6,071 nucleotides of DNA, from assembly GCA_025934595.1 (NCBI GenBank), contig JAICXU010000226.1, forward strand, positions 1 to 6,071, written 5' to 3'. This stretch comes from Polyangiaceae bacterium (lineage in GTDB: Bacteria > Myxococcota_A > Polyangia > Polyangiales > Polyangiaceae). The notes beneath the pieces are model-generated. The model worked only from the letters and a program-made list of their open reading frames with translations. It was not told where the DNA came from and made no database searches. The stretch's first letter is position 1. The number at the start of each line of letters is the position of its first letter. Made by a program: the position numbers and the translations under genes. Below, piece after piece: positions 1 to 6,071 of this stretch.

Positions 1-1
1 G

Positions 2-415
2 GATTTCATTCGCGCGCAAAAAGAAGCGAAGCCCGGCAAGATCGGCATGACGGGTTATTGCATGGGCGGGCTCATGTCGATGCTCGCCGCCGGTACGCAT
101 CCCGATTCGTTTGCCGCCGCCGCCGCATTTCATCCGAGCCGCCTCGCGACCGACGCCGCCGATAGCCCGCATCTCCTCGCTCCGAAAATGAAGGCCGAGA
201 TTTACGTCGGCGGCGCGACCGAAGATCAAGGCTTCCCGCCCGAGATGCGAAAGCGCTTCGACGACGCGCTCACCGACGCGCACGTGAAGCACGAGGTGCT
301 CGAGTATCCCGCGAAGCACGGTTGGGTGTTCTCGGACACGCCCGTCTACGACAAGACGCAATCCGATCGTCATTACGAAGCGCTGAAAGCGCTCTTGTCG
401 CGCACGCTTTCGTAG
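2..415 (+). CDS. Dienelactone hydrolase family protein, C-terminal part (5' end outside window)
   Basis: The reading frame is open from the left edge, so about 137 C-terminal residues are visible; family members are usually about 220-290 residues, so roughly the first 100 or more are missing. The family is cytosolic alpha/beta hydrolases that open lactone or ester bonds (dienelactone to maleylacetate in the classic case). All three triad positions can be read: the nucleophile elbow GYCMGG with Cys at about 59-61, an Asp in the GATEDQGFPPE segment after the strand IYVGG, and the His in YPAKHGWVF. The Cys nucleophile distinguishes it from serine alpha/beta hydrolases. The tail PVYDKTQSDRHYEAL is typical of the proteobacterial-type subgroup. 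The ATG at 47 lies inside the domain and is not the real start. It ends 27 bases before the GST gene, so the two are probably co-transcribed. The true substrate cannot be told from this fragment. Confidence 0.9.
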   Translation, partial: DFIRAQKEAKPGKIGMTGYCMGGLMSMLAAGTHPDSFAAAAAFHPSRLATDAADSPHLLAPKMKAEIYVGGATEDQGFPPEMRKRFDDALTDAHVKHEVLEYPAKHGWVFSDTPVYDKTQSDRHYEALKALLSRTLS

Positions 416-442
416 CCGGCATTCCACGAGGAGAAGCAGTCG

Positions 443-1087
443 ATGACGATCACGATCACCGCATTCGAACGCTCACCCGACGGCGGCAAGGGGCTCGCGC
501 GCGATACACGCGTTCGCTGGGCGCTCGAGGAAGTGCGGCAGCCTTACGACGTTCGGCTCGTTTCCTTTCGTGCGATGAAGGAGCCCGCGCATCTCGCGCT
601 TCATCCGTTCGGCCAAATCCCGACGTACGAGGAAGGCGACCTCGTCCTCTTCGAGACCGGGTCGATCGTGCTCCACATCGCCGAGCGCCATGCCGGCCTC
701 CTCCCGGCCGATCCGAATGCGCGAGCCCGCGCCATCACGTGGATGTTCGCCGCGCTCAGCACCGTGGAGCCGCCGATCCTCGAGCTCGTCACGGCGAAGA
801 TCGTCGAGGGCGACAAGCCGTGGAAAGAGGCGCGCATGCCTCTCGTCGCGGATCGAATTCGCCGTCGGCTCGAGCCGCTCGCCGCTCGGCTCGGCGATGC
901 GGAGTGGCTCGATGGCGCGTTCAGCGCGGGCGACCTGATGATGGTGTCGGTGCTCCTGAGACTGAGGCCCTCCGGCATTCTGGACGAAGCTCCGAGCCTC
1001 GCCGCATACGTCGCCCGCGGCGAAGCGCGGCCCGCGTACAAACGGGCTTTCGACGCCCAATTCGCAGTCAATACCCGGCCGACCTAG
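443..1087 (+). CDS. Glutathione S-transferase family protein
   Basis: A 214-residue protein, the normal length for a cytosolic bacterial GST. The N-terminal thioredoxin-like domain (about 1-85) contains the ALEE helix (27-30), the HPFGQIPTYEEGD loop with the cis-proline at Pro60, and the glutathione-binding FETGSI turn (Glu71, Thr72). The all-helical C-terminal domain (about 95-205) carries the N-capping box and hydrophobic staple SAGD (161-164), then RPAYKRAF near the end. Such proteins conjugate glutathione to electrophiles or reduce peroxides, but the subclass and substrate are not readable. The region where the catalytic Ser or Cys would lie (SPDGGKGLARDTRVR) carries an insertion-like Gly-rich stretch and has Ser11 as a candidate. 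The start is supported by GAGGAG at 428-433, nine bases upstream. It follows the DLH gene by 27 bases on the same strand, suggesting a two-gene unit for handling electrophilic or lactone compounds (inference). Confidence 0.92.
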   Translation: MTITITAFERSPDGGKGLARDTRVRWALEEVRQPYDVRLVSFRAMKEPAHLALHPFGQIPTYEEGDLVLFETGSIVLHIAERHAGLLPADPNARARAITWMFAALSTVEPPILELVTAKIVEGDKPWKEARMPLVADRIRRRLEPLAARLGDAEWLDGAFSAGDLMMVSVLLRLRPSGILDEAPSLAAYVARGEARPAYKRAFDAQFAVNTRPT

Positions 1088-1093
1088 ACGCCA

Positions 1094-1112
1094 TGCCGTT
1101 CGCTTAGCGGCA
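1094..1112 (+). terminator. Possible weak terminator hairpin after the GST gene
   Basis: TGCCGTT (1094-1100) can pair with AGCGGCA (1106-1112): seven pairs including one G-T wobble, around a 5-base loop, beginning seven bases after the GST stop codon. No T-run follows, so it does not fit a classical intrinsic terminator. In a GC-rich genome a stem this short can occur by chance. Confidence 0.25.
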
Positions 1113-1114
1113 GC

Positions 1115-1220
1115 AAGAATGGCGAACCGCCAAGCCGCAGAGGTCGCGGAGGATCAAGGATCGAAGAATCAAAATCCAGATCCACTTGGCGTTCTTTGCG
1201 TCTTGGCGGTTCGCCTTCTT
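1115..1220. repeat. Long imperfect inverted repeat, REP/MITE-like intergenic element
   Basis: The outer arms GGCGAACCGCCAAG (1121-1134) and CTTGGCGGTTCGCC (1202-1215) are perfect 14-bp reverse complements. They are flanked by AAGAA (1115-1119) and TTCTT (1216-1220), which also pair apart from one unpaired T at 1120. Inward, the arms stay similar with mismatches: CGCAGAG on the left against the complement of CTTTGCG on the right, and GGATC (1151-1155) against GATCC (1179-1183). The centre (1156-1178) is more AT-rich, with a GGATCAAGGATC direct repeat. The motif CCGCCAAG.CGCA.AG resembles dispersed intergenic repeats I recall from several GC-rich genomes; that resemblance is memory, not a search. 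No transposase or target-site duplication is visible. It could instead act as an RNA structure in the mmsA leader. Confidence 0.7.
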
Positions 1221-1303
1221 ATCCGAACCGCGCCGGGCCTAGACGGCTGGATATTGCGGGCCGGACGAGCATTTCGCTTCGACTTTCGCCGCTCGGGCGC
1301 TAA

Positions 1304-1309
1304 GAGGAG
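1304..1309 (+). promoter_or_regulatory. Ribosome binding site of mmsA, closely spaced
   Basis: GAGGAG lies only three bases before the ATG at 1313, closer than the usual 5-9. The overlapping AAGAGG (1302-1307) gives a spacing of five. The start is nevertheless well supported, because the protein then begins with a normal MmsA N-terminus (KLPVVGHWIDGK). Confidence 0.6.
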
Positions 1310-1312
1310 CGC

Positions 1313-2827
<1,515 letters not shown>

Positions 2828-2855
2828 GTCGTCGACGTAGGCACTGATTACGCGC

Positions 2856-3611
2856 TCAAATCGTGATCGGAAGCTCGAGATGCTTCTCGTACATCCGATC
2901 GCGATGAGCGACGAGGCTCGCCGGCACATCGTAATCTTTCGCCGTCGACGCGAACGCGGCGCGGAGCATCGGCGAGATTCCGCACCGGTCTTCGGGGGGC
3001 ATCGCGGCGAGATTCATCCCCGACGCCACGTAGATGTCGAGCGCGCTCAATCGATCGCCGATGAAATACGCTCGCGCGCCGAGCGCCTCGGCGAAGAATC
3101 GAAATCCGCGATTCACGATGGCGAGCGCATCGCTCGCGCGTTCTTTCGCGTAGCCGTATCGCTTGCCGAGATATGCGGCGACAGGCGGCGGAAATCCACG
3201 CTCCCCGTTCGTCGTGAGACCGAGATGCACGGCATGGATGCGCGCGTTCCACAGGATTCCGCCTTCGCCCATCATCTCGTGCGCCAGCCCGAGCATTTTC
3301 ACGCGCTCTTCGATGTCTTTCGGAACGAGCGACGGCGACGGCGCGATGCGTTCCGCGAGCTCGAGAATTTCCGCCCATCCCGAGCGCGCAGGCTCGTCGT
3401 TCCACATCACCGCCGGCGCATTTTTCACGCCTGTCCATTCACGCATCGCTTGGTCACCCGGCGCGAGACGAGTCGCGACGAACGGGATTTTCTCGACGTG
3501 AAAAATTCCTTTCGCCGCTTCCGACCACGGGCTCGGCACGTTCGCGAGGGTGACGAGACGAAGGCCAGAAGCGGCGCGTGCGGTTTCGAAATCGACGTAG
3601 TTGGTTTTCAT
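2856..3611 (-). CDS. Divergent glutathione S-transferase-like protein
   Basis: A 251-residue protein, slightly long for a GST. The N-terminal part reads as a thioredoxin-like fold: LRLVTLANVPSPWSEAAKGIF (18-38) with Ser27 or Ser30 where a catalytic residue would sit, then VKNAPAVMWNDE (62-73) with the likely cis-Pro66, then PARSGWAEILELAERI (74-89) in place of the E-S glutathione turn. The helical C-terminal half includes AYFIGDRLSALDIYVA (181-196), the GST C-domain folding motif, with Asp192. The match is to the fold rather than to a named subclass, so glutathione binding is not assured; a non-catalytic or stress-protein role is possible. The start is the ATG at 3611, which overlaps the TGA of the kinase gene. 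No purine-rich ribosome site precedes it, which suggests translation by coupling to the kinase. No transmembrane segment or signal peptide is visible. Confidence 0.8.
   Translation of the reverse strand: MKTNYVDFETARAASGLRLVTLANVPSPWSEAAKGIFHVEKIPFVATRLAPGDQAMREWTGVKNAPAVMWNDEPARSGWAEILELAERIAPSPSLVPKDIEERVKMLGLAHEMMGEGGILWNARIHAVHLGLTTNGERGFPPPVAAYLGKRYGYAKERASDALAIVNRGFRFFAEALGARAYFIGDRLSALDIYVASGMNLAAMPPEDRCGISPMLRAAFASTAKDYDVPASLVAHRDRMYEKHLELPITI
3608..3611 (-). other. ATGA stop-start overlap (translational coupling)
   Basis: On the minus strand the bases ATGA contain both the ATG of the GST-like gene (3611-3609) and the TGA of the histidine kinase (3610-3608). The roughly 28 bases upstream contain no AGGAG-like site. 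Such junctions usually mean termination-reinitiation, so the two proteins should be made in linked amounts. Confidence 0.85.
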
Positions 3612-5542
3612 GTTCGTGCGTGGCGCATGGCGCGCGTGAGGGATTCGAGCAGCTCTTCGACGGTATAGGGTTTCGCGAGGACGGCGTCGGCCGTCGTGCC
3701 GTGGACCGACCGGCCCTCGGATCCCGCGGTCAGATAGCCGCTCGCGAGAACGACCGGCACCTTCGGCGCGATCTTCCGAATCTCGCGCAGAGTCTCGGCC
3801 CCCGCCATGCGTGGCATCGTCGCGTCGAGCAAGACCACGTCGATCCGGTAGGGGCCGTTCCTCAAGATGTCCAGGGCCTCGACGCCGTCACGTGCGAGCA
3901 CGGCTTCGAAGCCGAGCTCCTGCAAGAGGAGCTGCGTCGATGCGCGCACGGCCTGCTCGTCATCGACGACGAGGACGACGCCTTCGCCGCGGGCGAGGAC
4001 GGGAGCGGGCGACGGTTTCGCCGACCTCTCGACGGCTTGCGCGGGAAAAAAAGTGCGGATACGCGTTCCCGTTCTCGGTGCGCTTTCGACGTCGATGACG
4101 CCCGCGTGTCCTCGCACGATGCCGAGCACGGCCGCCATGCCGAGCCCGCGTCCGACGAATTTCGTCGTGAAGAACGGATCGAACATTTGCGCGACGGTCT
4201 GCGCATCCATGCCGATGCCGTCGTCTTCGACGCAAAAATACGCATATTTCCCCGGCTTCGGCTCGCCTCCGGCGGCGGAGCGCGCGAACGCTGCCGCGTC
4301 GAGGTCGGCGGCGCCAGTCGAAATGCGCACGGTGCCGGCGGTATCGCCGATCGCCTCGGAAGCGTTGATGACCAGGTTCATGATGACCTGTCGAATTTGC
4401 GTCGGATCGCCGAGCACCATCGGCAAGCTCGGTGCGAGATCGCGCGCGAGCGTCACGTGCTCGTTCACGGAGAGCTCGAGGATGCTCGACATGTCGCCGA
4501 CGAGCGCCGAGAGCTCGACCCCCTCGCTGACGAGCGTCCCTTTTCCGGCGTAGGCGAGCATCTGTCGACAAAGATCGGTGGCGCGATCGATGGCGGTGGC
4601 GATCGTTTCGAGGTGGGCAACCGCCGTGTCGCCGAGCTCGTCGTTTCGCAAGAGCGCGAGCCGATTCGTCACGATCGTGAGGATGTTGTTGAAGTCGTGC
4701 GCGACGCCGCCGGCGAGCATCCCGAGGCTCTCGAGCTTCTGTCCGTGACGAACTCGCTCGGCGAGCGCGCGTTGCTCGGCTTCGATACGTTTTCGCTCCG
4801 TCACGTCGCGAATCACCGCGACGCGCGTCTTGCGACTCTGATGCTCGAGCGACCTTGCATGGAGCTCGACGGGAAATGTCGAGCCGTCTTTTCGTCGCGC
4901 GAGCCCTTCGTAATGCGCCGTCGATCCCGCGCGCAGGTAGGCGGCCGCGCGCTCTTGGGATTCGGGAGCGGTGAGCTCGCTCACCGTGCGTCCGATGACT
5001 TCCTCGGGCTCGAAGCCATACATGGCTGCGCCCGTTTCGTTCGCGAGGACGACCTTGCCGTCTTCGTGGATGAAGACACCCTCGAACGCGGCAGACGACA
5101 ACGTGCGAAATCGCTCCTCGCTCGCACGCGCCGCTCGCACGGCGTCGTCGTGAGCGGAGAGATCCGAAATGAACGCGATGGCGATGGGCCCTTGCGGCGT
5201 CACCGCGCTCGTCGTCGTGACTTCGAACGGAAACTCGGAGCCGTCTCTCCGAACGCCGCGCGATTCGTAACGCCTCGGCACGTCTTCTCCGCGCGCACGA
5301 TGGGCGAGATGAGCCTCGATTTCAGCGCGATGCGACGGCGCGATTTGCTCGAGAATGGAGCGACCACGAATTTCGTCGAAGCTGTCATATCCGAAGAGGC
5401 GCACGTACGCGGGGTTCGCATCGATCGTCACACCGTCGCGCGCGAAGCCGATCGCGAGCGGCGCTTCGTCGATCAGCGCCGCGAGCCAGGCGTGGCTCTC
5501 CTCCGATCGCGGTGCATCCTTGCCGTCCGTTCGCGCGCCCAT
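3608..5542 (-). CDS. Soluble hybrid sensor histidine kinase (PAS-PAS-HisKA-HATPase-REC)
   Basis: A 644-residue kinase that would autophosphorylate on His and pass the phosphate to its own receiver. Domains in order: PAS 1 (about 17-130; DANPAYVRLFGYDSFDEIRG), PAS 2 (about 141-250; VVLANETGAAMYGFEPEEVIG, ending VIRDVTERKR, a PAC-type end), HisKA with the H-box GGVAHDFNNIL (His282), and an ATPase domain with N-box NLVINASEAI (Asn393), G1 DDGIGM (441-445 region), F-box DPFFTTK (455-461) and G2 GRGLGMA (464-470). A receiver fills about 521-640, with acidic Asp527/Asp528, phospho-acceptor Asp573 in LLDATMP, Ser601 and Lys624 in AKPY. All key residues are present, so it should be active. There is no transmembrane helix or signal peptide, so it senses inside the cell. 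The ATG at 5542 was chosen because the frame upstream overlaps the SUMF1-like gene and has no domain; only a weak GAGAAAA precedes it. No response regulator with an output domain lies nearby. Signal and target are unknown. Confidence 0.93.
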   Translation of the reverse strand: MGARTDGKDAPRSEESHAWLAALIDEAPLAIGFARDGVTIDANPAYVRLFGYDSFDEIRGRSILEQIAPSHRAEIEAHLAHRARGEDVPRRYESRGVRRDGSEFPFEVTTTSAVTPQGPIAIAFISDLSAHDDAVRAARASEERFRTLSSAAFEGVFIHEDGKVVLANETGAAMYGFEPEEVIGRTVSELTAPESQERAAAYLRAGSTAHYEGLARRKDGSTFPVELHARSLEHQSRKTRVAVIRDVTERKRIEAEQRALAERVRHGQKLESLGMLAGGVAHDFNNILTIVTNRLALLRNDELGDTAVAHLETIATAIDRATDLCRQMLAYAGKGTLVSEGVELSALVGDMSSILELSVNEHVTLARDLAPSLPMVLGDPTQIRQVIMNLVINASEAIGDTAGTVRISTGAADLDAAAFARSAAGGEPKPGKYAYFCVEDDGIGMDAQTVAQMFDPFFTTKFVGRGLGMAAVLGIVRGHAGVIDVESAPRTGTRIRTFFPAQAVERSAKPSPAPVLARGEGVVLVVDDEQAVRASTQLLLQELGFEAVLARDGVEALDILRNGPYRIDVVLLDATMPRMAGAETLREIRKIAPKVPVVLASGYLTAGSEGRSVHGTTADAVLAKPYTVEELLESLTRAMRHART

Positions 5543-5574
5543 CGTTTTCTCGGGCGCCGAGCGTAGCTGTGTTT

Positions 5575-6071
5575 CTAGGGCGCCGGCGTCCCGCAGCAGC
5601 GTGGGCCGAGGTCGGGCCACTGGGCCGTGCGCTCGTCCCAAGCCTGGATGGCGCACTGGCCGACGGAGCCGGCGGCGAACGACCACGAATCGCCGAGCCA
5701 GTGACAAAGATCCGCAGGACCGGCGTCGCCTTCGCAGTAATCCGTCCACTCGTCGACGTTGCCGGACATGTCGAACGGGCGCCGGCCCGCGTCGTCGGCG
5801 CCGATCGCCCCGACGCATTGCGGGAAGGTGCCCACGTCCACGCGCGAAGCATCCGGAGGCAAACCGCCGTCGCCCTGCAAGGTGTCGCATGCCCCTTCGA
5901 TGAAATCGTTTCCGTAGGGATAGGCGGACGCGCCGCCGTTCGTGCATGCGTTCATCCATTCGGAGACGTGCGGATCGGAGAGATCGGACTGGGACAACGC
6001 CGGCTCGCCATTGACGCCGCAGAGCCGTTTGCCCGCCCACGCGCAGTAGGCGTACGCGTCGCAGAAATCGA
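5575..6071 (-). CDS. SUMF1/formylglycine-generating-enzyme-like protein, C-terminal part (5' end outside window)
   Basis: The frame is open to the right edge and gives 164 residues. Family landmarks are CDAYAYCAWAGKRLCG (3-18 of the fragment), the AYPYGNDF segment, and the hallmark FDMSGNVDEW (99-108), followed by a C-terminal GDSWSFAAG and GPRCC (155-159). The family includes enzymes that oxidise a sulfatase Cys to formylglycine and many non-catalytic or ergothioneine-pathway relatives. Here the usual RGGSF-type and GFRC-type C-terminal motifs are altered, and eleven Cys are scattered through the fragment, as in disulfide-rich exported SUMF1-like proteins. I infer an exported or periplasmic, probably non-FGE protein; a signal peptide cannot be checked because the N-terminus is missing. 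A TTG at 5997 is inside the domain and is not the start. It ends 32 bases before the histidine kinase, in the same direction. Confidence 0.85.
   Translation of the reverse strand, partial: DFCDAYAYCAWAGKRLCGVNGEPALSQSDLSDPHVSEWMNACTNGGASAYPYGNDFIEGACDTLQGDGGLPPDASRVDVGTFPQCVGAIGADDAGRRPFDMSGNVDEWTDYCEGDAGPADLCHWLGDSWSFAAGSVGQCAIQAWDERTAQWPDLGPRCCGTPAP

Larger units (their letters stand above)
1088..1312. other. Intergenic region with hairpins and no gene
   Basis: This 225-base gap separates the GST and mmsA genes. It holds a small hairpin just after the GST stop, then a long imperfect inverted repeat (both listed separately). In 1221-1312 I see no convincing -35/-10 promoter, tRNA or short conserved gene. 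Frames open through here give Arg- and Ser-rich translations with no recognisable domain. The mmsA promoter presumably lies somewhere in it, but I cannot place it. Confidence 0.6.

Noticed and set aside
322..1107. Overlapping 261-codon plus-strand frame across the DLH end and the GST gene
   Set aside because: It is an Arg/Ala-rich shadow in another frame of two recognisable genes.
1236..1253. Repeat of CCTAGACG near 1083 and 1238
   Set aside because: Only eight bases are shared and the flanks diverge; chance is the simplest explanation.
3578..5566. A 662-codon open frame on the plus strand opposite the histidine kinase
   Set aside because: It mirrors the kinase gene, has low-complexity Arg/Glu/Asp-rich composition and no recognisable motif, whereas the minus strand encodes every kinase box.
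5575..5997. TTG at 5997 as the start of the SUMF1-like gene
   Set aside because: The frame continues upstream to the window edge with the conserved AYAYCAWAGKRL motif, so the TTG is an internal codon.
5543..6040. A 166-codon upstream extension of the kinase frame
   Set aside because: It overlaps the SUMF1-like gene in another frame and its translation is Arg-rich without a domain. The ATG at 5542 directly precedes the first PAS domain.

Overview
This is a GC-rich, tightly packed bacterial chromosome segment with five genes fully or nearly fully readable and one more cut by each edge scheme as described below. The base composition, the Cys-rich SUMF1-like protein and a soluble PAS-PAS hybrid histidine kinase of the HDFNN type suggest a myxobacterium-like organism (Myxococcota, perhaps Polyangiales). 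That placement is inference from style, not from a marker gene. No RNA gene, CRISPR array, insertion sequence or phage gene was seen.

Plus strand, left part (1-2827): the end of a dienelactone-hydrolase-family gene is followed after 27 bases by a glutathione S-transferase (GST) gene, probably one transcription unit. A 225-base gap follows. It holds a small hairpin and then a long imperfect inverted repeat (1115-1220) that looks like a dispersed, REP/MITE-like element. After it comes a complete CoA-acylating methylmalonate-semialdehyde dehydrogenase (mmsA type), an enzyme of valine, thymine or inositol-type catabolism, here without its usual pathway neighbours.

Minus strand, right part (6071-2856): a SUMF1/formylglycine-generating-enzyme-like gene, cut by the right edge, is followed after 32 bases by a cytosolic hybrid histidine kinase (PAS-PAS-HisKA-HATPase-REC). 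The kinase stop overlaps the start of a second, divergent GST-like gene in an ATGA junction. The three read as one operon (order: SUMF1-like, kinase, GST-like). The plus and minus units converge at 2828-2855, where a perfect 9-bp stem spans the mmsA stop codon.

How they work together: DLH, GST and MmsA are small-molecule enzymes, but there is no shared pathway visible. The kinase has no response regulator with an output domain next to it; its only close partner is the translationally coupled GST-like protein. I see mostly ordinary accessory metabolism and signalling. The observations most worth checking are the kinase-GST coupling and the intergenic inverted repeat. I do not see convincing evidence for a wholly new system.
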